From assembly GCF_030272615.1 (NCBI RefSeq), contig NC_081406.1, forward strand, positions 246,317,218-246,381,217: a DNA stretch of 64,000 nt. Direction: 5' to 3'. Made by a program: the position numbers and the translations under genes. Of the stretch, positions 23,475 to 34,128 are shown piece after piece; position 1 is the stretch's first letter; each line of letters begins with the position of its first letter. This DNA comes from Cryptomeria japonica. Lineage: Eukaryota; Streptophyta; Pinopsida; Cupressales; Cupressaceae. The notes under the pieces were generated by a model, which saw only the letters and a list, made by a program, of their open reading frames with translations, did not search any database and was not told the DNA's origin.

Positions 23475-25060
23475 TGTAGTACCCCTACTAGTTTGAACTC
23501 ATTAGACTCATATTTTATTATTGGTTATTTTTCAGTGGATACATTACCATGATATATTAGTCAGATTTTTATAATATTATGCTTTAACTGGAGATGAGAT
23601 GTATAATTTATTTGCAGTATTTCAGTACTTGTGATTTATGGCATTTTATGGATTATTGCTATGTACTGACATTTTACTTTATCTATTCAATGTGTAATTA
23701 TATGTTGTGTGTTTACGAGTGTATTGGAAGCAAGGGGATGATTTTCCTTCACTCATTTTGGTGAGACAGGGAACGTCGCGATTCTCCTTCATCAATGTGT
23801 ATGTCATGTTTTCTATATTGTATATATATGCATGTGTGGTTCGGTGATGCAGGATATTGCAAGTACAAGTATCGGGTAGGTATGGGGTATCGTCTCCACT
23901 TGGCTTCACAGGTCTGAGCATGCCTTATATTTTCTAATGGAAGTGGAGGAGATAGTAGTTGACCCTATTTTACTTAGTTACACTCGTGTGAGTGTCGTCA
24001 GTTGGTCGTCTTGTTAGTTTGTTCGGCCTTTGTATTTTGTCATTTTATCTTTTATGGGTAATTGCTTGAGATTTGTTTAATTTGAGTGTTTTAGTGGATT
24101 AAATTAATTAATTAATTAAGTTTATGGAATTATCTCATAGTTGTATTTTTTATTCATTGAGATTATAAATTTAGTTAATTAAAAGAAATTATTAAATTAA
24201 GTTGCAAGCTGCATGATATTAGAAATATATTTTTATTTAAATGAAAAAAATAAATTATATTAATTCTTTTTATTATTTCCTAAAATTTTAATTAAATAAA
24301 TGAATAAAAGGATTAATAAGAATTAAAATATTGTTTTAATTCTTTATTTAGAAAATTAATTAATGTGCATGAGAAAAGAAAAGAAAGAATAATGATTTTT
24401 AATTTTTGCATGTTAGTTTATCTTTTGTGATAAATTTAGAAAATAAAATAAAAATTACTATTATTCTAAATTTAGGTTTTTTGTGAAAAAGCTATTGAAC
24501 CTAGAATTTTAGTTTAAATAGGGGAATAGGTCTTTATTTTAGGTACACACAGGAATAGGTCTAGAATTTAGGTGAAGGAATTTATTGGAAGCTTATTGAA
24601 AAAGTTAGGGCGCTTCTACAGATTTCTTCCAGGAAAGCTATACCAGGTTGGATGAATTCTTAGTTGTGGGTTTTAGTAGATATTTTTATTTTTCTCTGTT
24701 TGATGTGTGTGTATAAAATTATTGTCGAATATAAACCCTCTTCTAGTGAATTCAAGTTTTGTTTTAAAATCCATGCCTGATGTGTTTTTCTAGTTTATGG
24801 GAAGGATGAATTTTTGAAAATATTGAGAAAATTAATTTATTCTCTCTGGTTTAATTTGTATTAATAGTTCTTTAAATAAATCTTGTGGTTTCTTAGAAAT
24901 AAATTTAATTGCGAATTAAATTTATTTGATTATCTAAATTTAAAAAAATTTTGTTTGAAATAAACTTATGTGAAGGAGTTTTCAATTTATATGAAATTTT
25001 AAAATTCTATGAGAATTATGTAAAATGATGTTTTTAGGAATTTGAAAATTAATTTAAAAA

Positions 25061-25107
<47 letters not shown>

Positions 25108-27001
25108 GTAGGGCATGCTACCTACGATAGCATCCGTTATCGATAGTAGTACACAGTACTGCTGATGGTAGCAGCTGCTACCAGACGGTAGTACTAGCTA
25201 CTGTGCCAAGGGATATAAAACAAGTTTTAAAGTGGTTTTAATTTTTAAATTAATTTCTAACCCCTGTGCGTACTGCGGTATGACTGTTTCGGGTTTCGTA
25301 CTCAAGGGTTGGATAAATAAAATTTATTATGTGTTATATTATATATGTATATAAATAGATATATGTGTTTATATATATATATTTATATATTAGATATGTT
25401 TTTCTTATGGTAATTATAATATTTTAAATATTATTTAATTACAGTTTGGAATGTTTTAGGAATAGAGCTTATAATTTTTATAAATATGTTGAAAATACAT
25501 TAGGAGAATTATTTTTATTTTAAATCTTTTTGGACAAATGACAAGAAGGATGTTTTTTTTTAAATAGTGGTATTTTCTTATTATTGGGAAAATCTGTATT
25601 CGCAAATAATTTATGCTTTGGCTGTTTTAAGAAAAGATTGCTTGTATTAGGATCTTGTGTAAATGGTGTTTTCAGTCAAGCTTAAATTTCATTGGTATTC
25701 TCATTGAATTGTCATTGTGTACTATGTTATTATTTCTCCTAGACCAGGTGTTGTTGTATAACCTATTTGATATGAGCCATTGTGTGTTTTTGTCCAAATG
25801 GTCAATCTTGGGTTGGTATTTGTGTATCCTTCACCTGTGCTTGTCAGGATTGTTTATGGTTGTCTGTTTCGCCATAGAGTTCTCGTAGAGAGAAACATTT
25901 CCTGTTAGTGTCCTATGAGAGAGAGTGGCTTTCGAGCGGGGGCCATGCTCGAAGTGGATGATAGGATAACCTGTCGAAAGTCAGTTAAAAAGTGATAACC
26001 TAATAATTGATTAGGGGGTGGGTAGATTAAATATTAATTAAGATAAATGTACCTCGTGCATAGGTGAGTGCTAGTACAGGGCTCATAATGTTACGAGAAG
26101 GCCTGGAATGGCAAACTTACCACCTTGTGTGCACGAAAGGATTGGTAGGGTCCGCATGAGACTTAGTTGGAATCGGAGGCTCGGGAGAGGTTACCAGGAG
26201 AAACCCAAGGATGGGGGCCGGGACCTATGGAGGCTGTACCATGGTAACCATCAAGCTATGCGATGACACTCTCTTCTTAGAGTCACTAGTGTTTTGTGAG
26301 TTGAGTCACATGGATGTTTGCAGAGTCTTGTAGTCCTTTCGTACTTTTCTTACTTTGCTTGCTTGAGGGTTTTCTACTATCTGCTAGCACGGTGGGGTGG
26401 TTCCATTTCAGGATCACATGGTCAGGTGGTAGTGCCACTTCCCATCGGATGTTCTGGATTGTATCTTCAGGCGAGGAAAGGCTTCGTTGGTGTTTCTTGG
26501 TTCGTGGTTTATGTACCAACTCTTGTTCGAGAACATTGTTCAGTTGAGACCTTGGGGTCATTGTATTAGACTTTTATGTAACCTTGATATTGTATCTTTG
26601 TAATCAGTGGTATTATTGGAAGCCATGTATTTATGGATATTGTAATATTATTATGTTAGTGAAATGAATGTTATTGTTTTGATCTTATGTTTAAATGGTT
26701 TATGGAAATTGGATACATTGGAATACTTTTATTTCTTTGTTATGAAATTTGGATGTATGTGTAGTTTTAAACTTAAGCATTCAATTTATCTAATTAAATG
26801 GATTAACTGTGGTGTTAATATAATCTACAAAATTAATCTTCATTGGTTACCCTTAGGAAAACATATGATAGACTTCCGCTATGTTATTCAACGTGCAATG
26901 GTTTTAGTTAGTGCACTTAGTCTTTAACAAGAAAAAATTATTTCACCCTTTAGTTGCCTAGTTGTGTTGTTTTCCTTTAGGGTTCCTGGTGGGGCATTAT
27001 A
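23475..27001 (+). repeat. 3' LTR of Element 4 (3,527 bp)
   Basis: It begins TGTAGTACCCCTACTAG and ends GGGCATTATA, where the terminal CA has mutated to TA. It aligns end to end with the 5' LTR apart from the nested block described there. By eye, substitutions are a few per cent and largely transitions. Confidence 0.93.
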
Positions 27002-27703
27002 GGAGATAAGTGAGAGTTGAAAAGACAAGTTGAGATAGAAGAATGCAGTCATGAAGAGCAGATACCTGCAACCAGAAAGTGTAGAGTTGAAGAAGATAAC
27101 ACAGTGGGTTATATACACTCTAAGAGGCAGAGAATTTGGAGTGACTTGAGAAGAAATAGAGATCACAGAGTAGGGGACAAAGATTGGCAATAGAGATTAG
27201 AGAACAGAGGAGAGCTAAGTCAATCTCTAGTGTGATTATATGTGAGTTGCAAAACCTCATTTACAATAAGGTACTCAAATTGTATTTAATATTTGTTTAT
27301 TGTAAATCTCTGAGTGGGAGCTCAGAGCAGGGGTAGGTGCTCCTTTGGGTTGGTTCCCACAAAGCTAGGGGTTGGTGCTCCTTTGGATCGGTGCCCATAA
27401 ACTTCAGGGGTTGGTGCTCCTTGGGTTGGTGCCGTAAACATTGTAATTAGTTTTAATTGTGAGGATGGATCAGAGTAGTAGACTCCAAAAATATTGCTCA
27501 TTGAGGTTTTTCCCCACTGTGGGTTTTCCTCATATATACTTGTGTTATGAGTTTTCTCTCTTTATGTGTGTGTGTGTTAATGTGTTTTGTATCTATGCTC
27601 ATAGCTTTAAGATTACTATTATTAATGCCTAGATCTTTTAGAAGTTAAAGTTTTTGGTTACCACTAATTCACCCCCCTCTCAGTGGTCCATTGTGTTCCT
27701 TCA
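27002..27703 (+). repeat. Old LTR-like sequence, piece 3 of 3 (Copia-type LTR 3' end)
   Basis: This piece starts with the GGAGA duplication. Near 27508-27535 it contains, on the plus strand, the plant Copia LTR block GAGGTTTTTCCCC, then TGGGTTTTCCTC, which Elements 1 to 3 carry on the minus strand. It then has AATTCACCCCCCTCTCAG (27665-27682) and ends TTCCTTCA at 27703. These are hallmarks of the 3' end of a plus-strand Copia LTR. No tRNA primer site follows, so the LTR is solo, truncated or rearranged here. Confidence 0.65.
27330..27435 (+). repeat. Three tandem copies of an about 39-bp unit
   Basis: The unit starts GGGGTTGGTGCTCCTTTGG. Copies begin at about 27330, 27368 and 27407; the third is shortened. 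They lie within the old LTR-like sequence. Confidence 0.8.
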
Positions 27704-27850
27704 ATTGCGTGGCATTGATCATATTGTTGATTCTAATGTCAAAGTGATAAAAATGGAATTGATAAACTGATAAATTGTGTGATTCAAAGTGATAAAAATA
27801 GAATTGATAAATTGTGTGGCATTGCTCATATTGTTGATTCTAATGTCATG
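27704..27850 (+). repeat. Partial tandem duplication at the start of the Element 5 gag region
   Basis: The phrase ATTGYGTGGCATTGMTCATA and the following TTGTTGATTCTAATGTC occur at 27704 and again at 27811 (offset 107 bp, not a multiple of three). An inner phrase (AAAGTGATAAAAATRGAATT) also repeats at offset 48. The first copy begins exactly at the LTR junction. Confidence 0.75.
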
Positions 27851-29300
27851 CCTATAAAGAGTTGTGCTGAGAACTTAGGTTATTCACAACCTCCTACACA
27901 AGTCAATCATTCTATTTCTTTGACCACTTCAATGACTAGCATTCCTACTTTCACTTCAAACATCATGGCTACATCAACTAAAAATATCATACCTACAACC
28001 ATTAGTCATGGGGGAAATCCCTCTTCTTCATTCAATCCTTCATCTTTCTTTATGCCTTAAATGAGTATTCCTATTGTCTCTCGATCAATCAATGTGACAC
28101 AAAGGGGCAATTCATCCAATCATTCTATCGCTCCTTTTAATGTCCCATTTCCTACTCAATCGTCTTCTATACCTACTTATCATAGTCTTCCACCACCATA
28201 TTCTCAGTCAATGCCTTCTTTCAATAACATCACACCACCTTCTCAATCAAACATGTCTAACATAAATTCTTCAATCGAAAAAACCATTAATAATCTTGCT
28301 GAAACCGTGTCATCATTGCAACAACAAATTGCTTCTATTAGTCAATCCAAGTTTAGTGTGGCCACATTTGATGTTGCGAGCCCTCTTTCTCTTGATATTG
28401 TTAGAGTTATATCTCCTAAACACATTGAAGTCCCTCATTTGGAACTCTATAATGAAAAAGGTGATCCTTTAACACATGTCAAAACATTCCAAACTTTGTT
28501 TACTGTCTTTTCTTATGATCAAAGATTGGTTGCCAAACTATTTACTAGAGCACTAAGAGATAAGACTTTACAATAGTATTGCTCTTTTCCTTCCTATTCT
28601 ATTATTTCTTTTCAATAATTAGCAAATGATTTTATTCAACAATTTCAAAACAACATAGGTGCTAAAATCACTTTGACTGATTTAATATATTGTAAACAAG
28701 GTGTTTAAGAAAAAGTGAATGATTTCATTGGTAGATATAAGCATTTGTATTCTCAAATTTCTTTTCCAGTGCCTAATAATGATATTCAAAGAATTTTAAT
28801 TTCTAAATTGCAAAAAGACATTAGGCACAAACTTCTCCTTTCTGAGTTTACTTCCTTTCCACAGTTGTGCGACTGACTGTGAGTCAAATGGATCAATCTA
28901 CTCCTATGGCTTTGAGTGATAAGGGTGAGAGTGCTCAACAACCATTTGTGAAGTTCAAACAGAATAAAGGCTTCATCAAATTCAATGACACCATCAACAA
29001 CAACAATGTGAATTCTACAACAGGTGTGCCTCCTATTTCTAAATTTTTCAGAAGAGAAAGACAATTTACTCCTTTGAATGAATCTTTACATAGCATTATG
29101 TCTCAGTTGTTACAAAGAAATGTTATCAACCTTCCTCCAATAAAACTAGTTGACCCATCTAAGACAAAACTCACCTTACTTTAATAATATTTCTTTTTGT
29201 CAATTTCATCGTCAACCTGGTCATGATACTGGGAAATGTTTTGCATTAAAAAGTAAGATTAAAGACCTGATTGATAATAATACCATATTTTTGGCAGGTG
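27779..29300 (+). pseudogene. Ty3/Gypsy gag of Element 5, decayed
   Basis: The N-terminal 180 residues are Ser/Thr/Pro-rich and low complexity, with the phrase RIDKLCGIAHIVDSNVMPIK near the start. The capsid (Retrotrans_gag family) begins near 28430: VPHLELYNEKGDPLTHV, LVAKLFTRALRDKTL, then past a TAG at 28574 comes ANDFIQQFQNNIGAKITLTD, and after another stop EKVNDFIGRYKHLYSQI. A single zinc-finger-like stretch (CQFHRQPGHDTGKC) lies near 29200-29245, the usual position of the nucleocapsid finger. At least four stops and one or more frameshifts are present. In intact relatives this protein packages element RNA; no function is expected here. Confidence 0.78.
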
Positions 29301-29477
29301 TGAATGATAAGGGAAACAAATAAGTAGTTCTTCCTAATCAAAATCTTAAGATCTTTACTGATCCTTTACCCTCTCATACCTCTAATGTGATTGAGATTGA
29401 ACATAGCTCTTTCTCTCCCTCTGATCTTACTACCACGACTCCAAATTTGGTGAATATGGTAGAGTAACAAGAATCAC

Positions 29478-29885
29478 ATGAATATGGTAGAGAAACAAGA
29501 AACACCTAAGGATCTATGTATCACATTTGACCCTAGTGAGACCATTAGAGAACCTGATGGACCTTTATACATAGTTGCGAAGATTCAAGATAAACCTTGT
29601 CATGGTGTGCTTATCGATCCCTCTTGCATGGTTAATGCCATTAGTGAAGAGTATCTTTTCACTTTACATTTTCATAAACCAATCTATGATGATACTAATA
29701 TGGTCGCTAGGTTATTTGATGGATTTTATTGTCCTACCATTGGTTCTATCACACTCCCTATTGAGGTTCACACTAAATATTTAGATGTCATCTTTGTTGT
29801 CATTCCTTCATCTAAACAATTCCATGTGAAAGTTATGCTACCCTTGGCTATCTTCCATGAAGGCTATTGCTTTTCCAATCCATAA
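29478..29885 (+). pseudogene. Retropepsin-like protease segment of Element 5
   Basis: The 135-codon frame contains the pattern of plant Gypsy proteases: PLYIVAKIQDKPCHGVLID, then PSCMVNAISEEYL, and later GSITLPIEV and FVVIPSSKQFHV. The catalytic D-T/S-G triad reads D-P-S, so the Gly is absent and catalysis is unlikely. It follows gag directly, which fits gag-protease order. It could be a non-catalytic relative rather than a decayed active protease. Confidence 0.6.
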
Positions 29886-29959
29886 GTGTTTGAAATTTCC
29901 CCACAATGGAGAAATCATAACTGTTAACCATAGCTTATTTTGACCAGTTGAAAGAAGCC

Positions 29960-30958
29960 CAGGTGTTCCTATTGATTACTTTTGGCCTCAACAATTTCAA
30001 TCTCTTCCATCAAGAAGCGATGCTCTCTTTCAATCTTATCAAAAATGGAAGAAAGATATGATCTTATCCTTAAGCCAACCTAGAACCCCAAAACTTGATA
30101 TTCCCATCATTCTTGAAGATGAAGTTCGTCCTCTAACGGATAGAACTAATCTTCCTCCTAAGGAATATTCTCAACCTATTCCTATGGATGCAACTATGTC
30201 TTCTCCTAAGACGAACAATAATATTCCTCCTAAGGTTAGACCTGTACCTCCTCCTCATGATGGACTTGGTTTCCTTCCTACACTGAACATTCCTCTTTTG
30301 TATGGTGCGATTCCGTCTCCTTGCTCTTATAGAGAGAAGAGACCTGCCTCTCCTCTTGTTCAACCTAAGAGACCTCAACCTAAACCTATAACTACCAAAG
30401 ATGAGAATATTTCTCTTTCAACAAATATCCTCCTTTCATAAATATTCCTGCTTCTTCTCAGCCTTCCGCTAAGACTCAACGAAATCATTGTGTGAGAGAT
30501 CGCCGACGAAAACATTGTGCTAGATCTCGTGAAGTCATTTCTCAAACTATTCAATCTCCCAAAACACCAACAGTTGACATGATTCCCTTTTTTCCTAAAC
30601 AAGATGTTGAACCTAAATCTCCAAATCATAAGTTGTAGAAAACATGTGATGGTTTTACTTCTATTCATGTTAGAGCTCCCCTTTCTATAAATATTGATGA
30701 AGAAATAGGTGAAAATTTTATTCATGATGGCAATACAACTCCTAATGCTTCTGATAGTGAATATGAATATGTTTATATTGACAAACATTTATCTGCAGAA
30801 TTTTTCAAAGCCTTAATCCTAGCTCCTAGCATTGAACAAAGTGACTTAGCACATGGGCCTAGTCCTTGTTTGGATCTTGTAATAGCTCCATCTGCTTTGC
30901 TCAATGTCTCTCCTCTGGTGTGTTTCCTGCCTTCCCGAAATAGTGATCAACAAGATTA
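29960..30958 (+). pseudogene. Proline-rich unrecognised reading frame of Element 5
   Basis: I do not recognise this protein. A frame from about 29970 (YFWPQQFQSLPSR) continues into 30058-30441 and beyond a frameshift to a stop near 30957. It is rich in Pro, Ser and Lys (PPKVRPVPPPHDGLGF, KRPASPLVQPKRPQPKP), followed by a basic patch (RDRRRKHCARSR) and an acidic end (SDSEYEYVYIDKHL). In Gypsy elements RT would be expected here, but no RT motif is seen in any frame. Possible readings are a linker left by a pol deletion, or a family-specific ORF. The minus-strand frames opposite it (30133-30378, 30375-30788) are shadows. Confidence 0.5.
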
Positions 30959-31685
30959 GGAAGTGGATGTCGTGCTAGACTAGATAAATTAGCTCCATAG
31001 ATCCTCTACCTCTCTCTCTTTACTTGCTCTTTTGTGACCATTCTTCTATGTGTATCCCTGTTCTTCTATTTGTTGTCCTAGTAATGTCTACTTGAGGATG
31101 ATGCAAAGCATTGATATCTCTTTTGGTCTCTTTCATGTTGACTTAAAAGACACCTGTGTTCCCTTTCTTCCAAGGTAGTTTCCTTTCTTTGGGGAATGAT
31201 GATTATTCCATGCATATATATACATGAGTTATCATACAACATACCGATCCCTCGATTGGGGGTTAAATACCTCAATTGGTTTATTCCTCGATTGGAGATA
31301 AAATCCTTGCGATAACGTGATCCCTCTCTCTCTCTCTTGGGTGTATCCTACCTTAAAGCAATCGCTCCCGATAAGGCGTGCGTGATCACTTTAACGTGGG
31401 GGCATATAATCCACTCATATTTTCCTTCTTGATACTTAAAGTTACTTAGTGAACTTTACCTTACTTTGTAATTTTTTTGGTATCCTTTCTTTTTCATGAC
31501 TCATAGTGAGGGGAACCTTATTGCTTGCAGTCATGGTTCCTCCCTTTTACATTGTCAATCTAAGTCGTAAGATCCTTAGTCCATTGGGGGCTTGGTCTAT
31601 CTTGCCTCCTTGACGTGGTCAAAGTCTTTCAATCTTGTTTCCTTATACTTTACTGGTAGGATTGGCGTACGCTTATACTCCTGCT

Positions 31686-31700
31686 AAAGTGGGGGATAAA
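31686..31700 (+). promoter_or_regulatory. Polypurine tract of Element 5
   Basis: AAAGTGGGGGATAAA immediately precedes the LTR start TGTAATGTCATAAAATTG. A second similar tract (AACGTGGGGGCATA, near 31394) lies 300 bp upstream and may be an internal duplicate. Confidence 0.8.
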
Positions 31701-32905
31701 TGTAATGTCATAAAATTGTGACCTTGCAATTTTTGACTGCATTTGGGTCTTCACATTTGCGAAGAGAATCCCTAAGCCTGATTGGAGACCTGAGACATTC
31801 TCACATCTCCCAAAAAATGTATGTCATTGCACCCCGCATTGCCTGTTCCTGCTTTCTGTCCTAAATTAGGGCAGGACAGGGGCGTGAAACCCTTGTCCTT
31901 TCCCTTTTTTGGCCCCCCTTCACTCAAATCCTGCATTGGGCTTGTCAATGGGAAGCATGAAAAGGTTTTCTATGTCGGCCTAAGATAGAAAATCAGTTAC
32001 AAACCCTAATTAGCAAGTATATAAGATGCATTTTCCCCTCTCATTTGCATAAGTTCAATCAATCAATAAGTTCAAGAGGCGAAAGTAAGGTGAACAAGCA
32101 TTATCAACATTTAAGCATTCCTTTCAAGTATTGAGCATCTCAAGTCTCCTTTCAAGGCTAGGTGTTGTATTCAAGTCAAGGATTCAACCATTGAAGAGAA
32201 GATCCCTATCAACATTCAAAGCATTCAACTTCATATATCCTTTCAAATAAATCTATCAACATTTCAATTGCATCCTCTCTTGAGGTGAATTCTACTTCAG
32301 TCATTTACTTTCATTTACTTGCAAGTACTTTTCATCATTTGGTTAATTCCAAAACCGGGGTTTGACCTAAAGGCAAACCCCCAATCCCAATAACATTTCA
32401 TCTCTTTTCTTTATGTAGGTTGCAGGTGCACAACTGTATTTGTAGGTTTGAACTTTATTTCCAAAGACAGAAAAACCCTTTTCGGCACACAGATTTTTCG
32501 GAGGACCAAGTACACTTTCAACACAGTCTTGACAACTTTCGCTCAAATTTACAGGGGAGCTTCATCTCGACATTTTACTGTTAATTTCAGGTGCACAAAT
32601 TCATCCCACATTTCTATCTCAAGTTATAATCATTTCTTTGCTATCTTTACACTTAGTCTCAATTCATTGAATTCATCCCATCCATTCTAAAAGAGGGGTT
32701 ACTTTTACTTTCCAAATTAATTGTAAATTCATTTAGCATTCGATCTCTTTCCATTGATATTGGATTTAGTGAATTCAACCCCCCTATTTTAAATGTAATG
32801 CGTGAAAGAGGTTGAAGAGTATCCTTTATGAAGCTTTCACTTCTTTCTTGAGGAGGGTAAAGCTTTCCACTTGATCTCCTCAGCTCCTCCTTTTTCACCA
32901 TTACA
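31701..32905 (+). repeat. 3' LTR of Element 5 (about 1.2 kb)
   Basis: It begins TGTAATGTCATAAAATTGTG after the polypurine tract and most plausibly ends TTTTTCACCATTACA at 32905. The end is inferred from the TG...CA rule and from similarity to the ending of other Gypsy LTRs (GGGCATTACA in Element 4). No second copy is present in the window for confirmation. Confidence 0.65.
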
Positions 32906-33009
32906 TTAGCAAAATTCCTTGGATTTTGTGTTGAATGTATTTTCTATTTCAAATTGAGTTCATAAGTCTATGTATATTCCATAGCCATGTATTCATCCTA
33001 TGTTGTGGA

Positions 33010-33525
33010 TTTGACCTTGCTTGATGTGTACTACTCTACAACTCACTTTAGTGATCTTTATCTATTTTTCTCATTTATGATATCCAAGCACATGCCATAT
33101 TTAGATGTACCTTGAAAGGGTGGTTGCTATATCATAATGGGACATAGTCACCTAGGTCAACCTCAAAAGTGTGTGTAAAAGATCAAAGATAGAAGAAAAG
33201 TACCCTAGAATGATATATGTAGATTTTCTATATCTTTAAACATGTACCAAGTTGAATTATTTTATAATTAATTTCTGTTTGGATGCATTTAGTATTAGAG
33301 AGAATTATTTAATGTACGAGGATTTAAAATGTTTGCAAATGAATGTCTTTAGATACAAACACATGCCATCAAATTGTGTAAACATGTATTCATTTGGATC
33401 ACAATGACTACTAGAAAATAAGATGGTTGACTTAATTTGAGTTTAATTTTGGAAAAGGAAAGGTTCAAGTACACAACTATGTGATTGACCTCAAAATTAT
33501 AAAAAATATATTGGATAGTAAAATG
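33010..33525 (+). repeat. Arm 1 of a diverged inverted repeat (pairs with 54770-55285)
   Basis: Anchors such as GAATGTCTTTAGATACAAAC (33341) and CAACCTCAAAAG ... AAAGATCAAAGATA (33159-33192) reappear in the same order, reverse-complemented, at 54946-54969 and 55118-55150. No coding frame is present. The remaining spacer 32906-33009 and 33526-34042 shows nothing recognisable. Confidence 0.75.
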
Positions 33526-34042
33526 ATCAGATCTTGGATTGTTTGGTAGAGTTCAATAAAGTGTTGAATGTTTACATAAATATGGTGAATTTGTGAAAGT
33601 TTGTGTAATTCTTGTGCATGTAATATGACAGTTTTATGCAATTACTTTGTCATCTTCACAAAATTATTTAGAATCTTGTATCTATGACGTTTATGATGTG
33701 TGAAATACTAGTCATGCATTGTAGGTTAATGAAATTTAATTGGATCTTCCAGTATAATAAATAGTAAATCAAATGAAAATCTTACCTTCTTCAATTTTAG
33801 TTTATTTTCTCTCTATAAACCCTCATCTTTTGTTCTTTTTATTTGTAAATCTGATTAGTTTAGAAGTGGTTTTTCTAAAAATTTGTTATAAATTAGATTT
33901 ATCATTTTTACAACTTGTCCTATTATTGTTTTACTGTCGAAGGAGTTCACTTTTGTGCAATAGATGCTTGAAGCAACTTGTTTATACATTGTTTATATTA
34001 TTTTTTAATCTCATGGTGCATTCAGTCATATGTTTAATTAAG

Positions 34043-34127
<85 letters not shown>
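34043..34127 (+). repeat. (ATATAC)n hexanucleotide microsatellite
   Basis: About 14 units of TATACA. Frames across it (poly Tyr-Thr or Tyr-Val) are artefacts. Confidence 0.95.

Positions 34128-34128
<1 letters not shown>

Larger units (their letters stand above)
13995..27001 (+). mobile_element. Element 4: Ty3/Gypsy chromovirus (Tekay/Del-like), 13.0 kb, complete ends, decayed coding
   Basis: The 5' LTR (13995-19519), primer-binding site (19522-19533), gag, partial pol, polypurine tract (23458-23474) and 3' LTR (23475-27001) are in order on the plus strand. The flanking five bases are GGAGA on both sides (13990-13994 and 27002-27006), a perfect target duplication. The order RT, RNase H, integrase with a chromodomain-like C-terminus is diagnostic for Ty3/Gypsy chromoviruses. 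Within these, the roughly 3.5-kb LTRs point to the Tekay/Del lineage (inference). Protease and the N-terminal part of RT are deleted, so it could not move unaided. Confidence 0.93.
27704..32905 (+). mobile_element. Element 5: Ty3/Gypsy derivative with gag and protease-like region but no RT; 5' end missing
   Basis: On the plus strand: gag (27779-29300), a protease-like segment (29478-29885), an unrecognised proline-rich frame (29960-30958), about 700 bp without open frames, a polypurine tract (31686-31700) and a 3' LTR (31701-32905). There is no RT, RNase H or integrase signature anywhere. The 5' LTR is absent: gag abuts the old LTR at 27703/27704. The gag type places it in Ty3/Gypsy. It is either a deletion derivative or a non-autonomous family retaining gag and protease. 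Confidence 0.75.

Noticed and set aside
27704-27720. ATTGCGTGGCATTG after the old LTR considered as a primer-binding site
   Set aside because: It does not match initiator tRNA-Met or another tRNA end I can recognise, and it repeats at 27811 as part of gag sequence.
30133-30788. Arg-rich minus-strand frames opposite Element 5's proline-rich region
   Set aside because: The reverse complement of Pro/Lys-rich codons gives Arg/Gly-rich reading by chance; no independent support.
34043-34127. Regular (ATATAC)n array considered as a CRISPR-like or satellite array
   Set aside because: Units are six bases with no spacers; it is a simple microsatellite.
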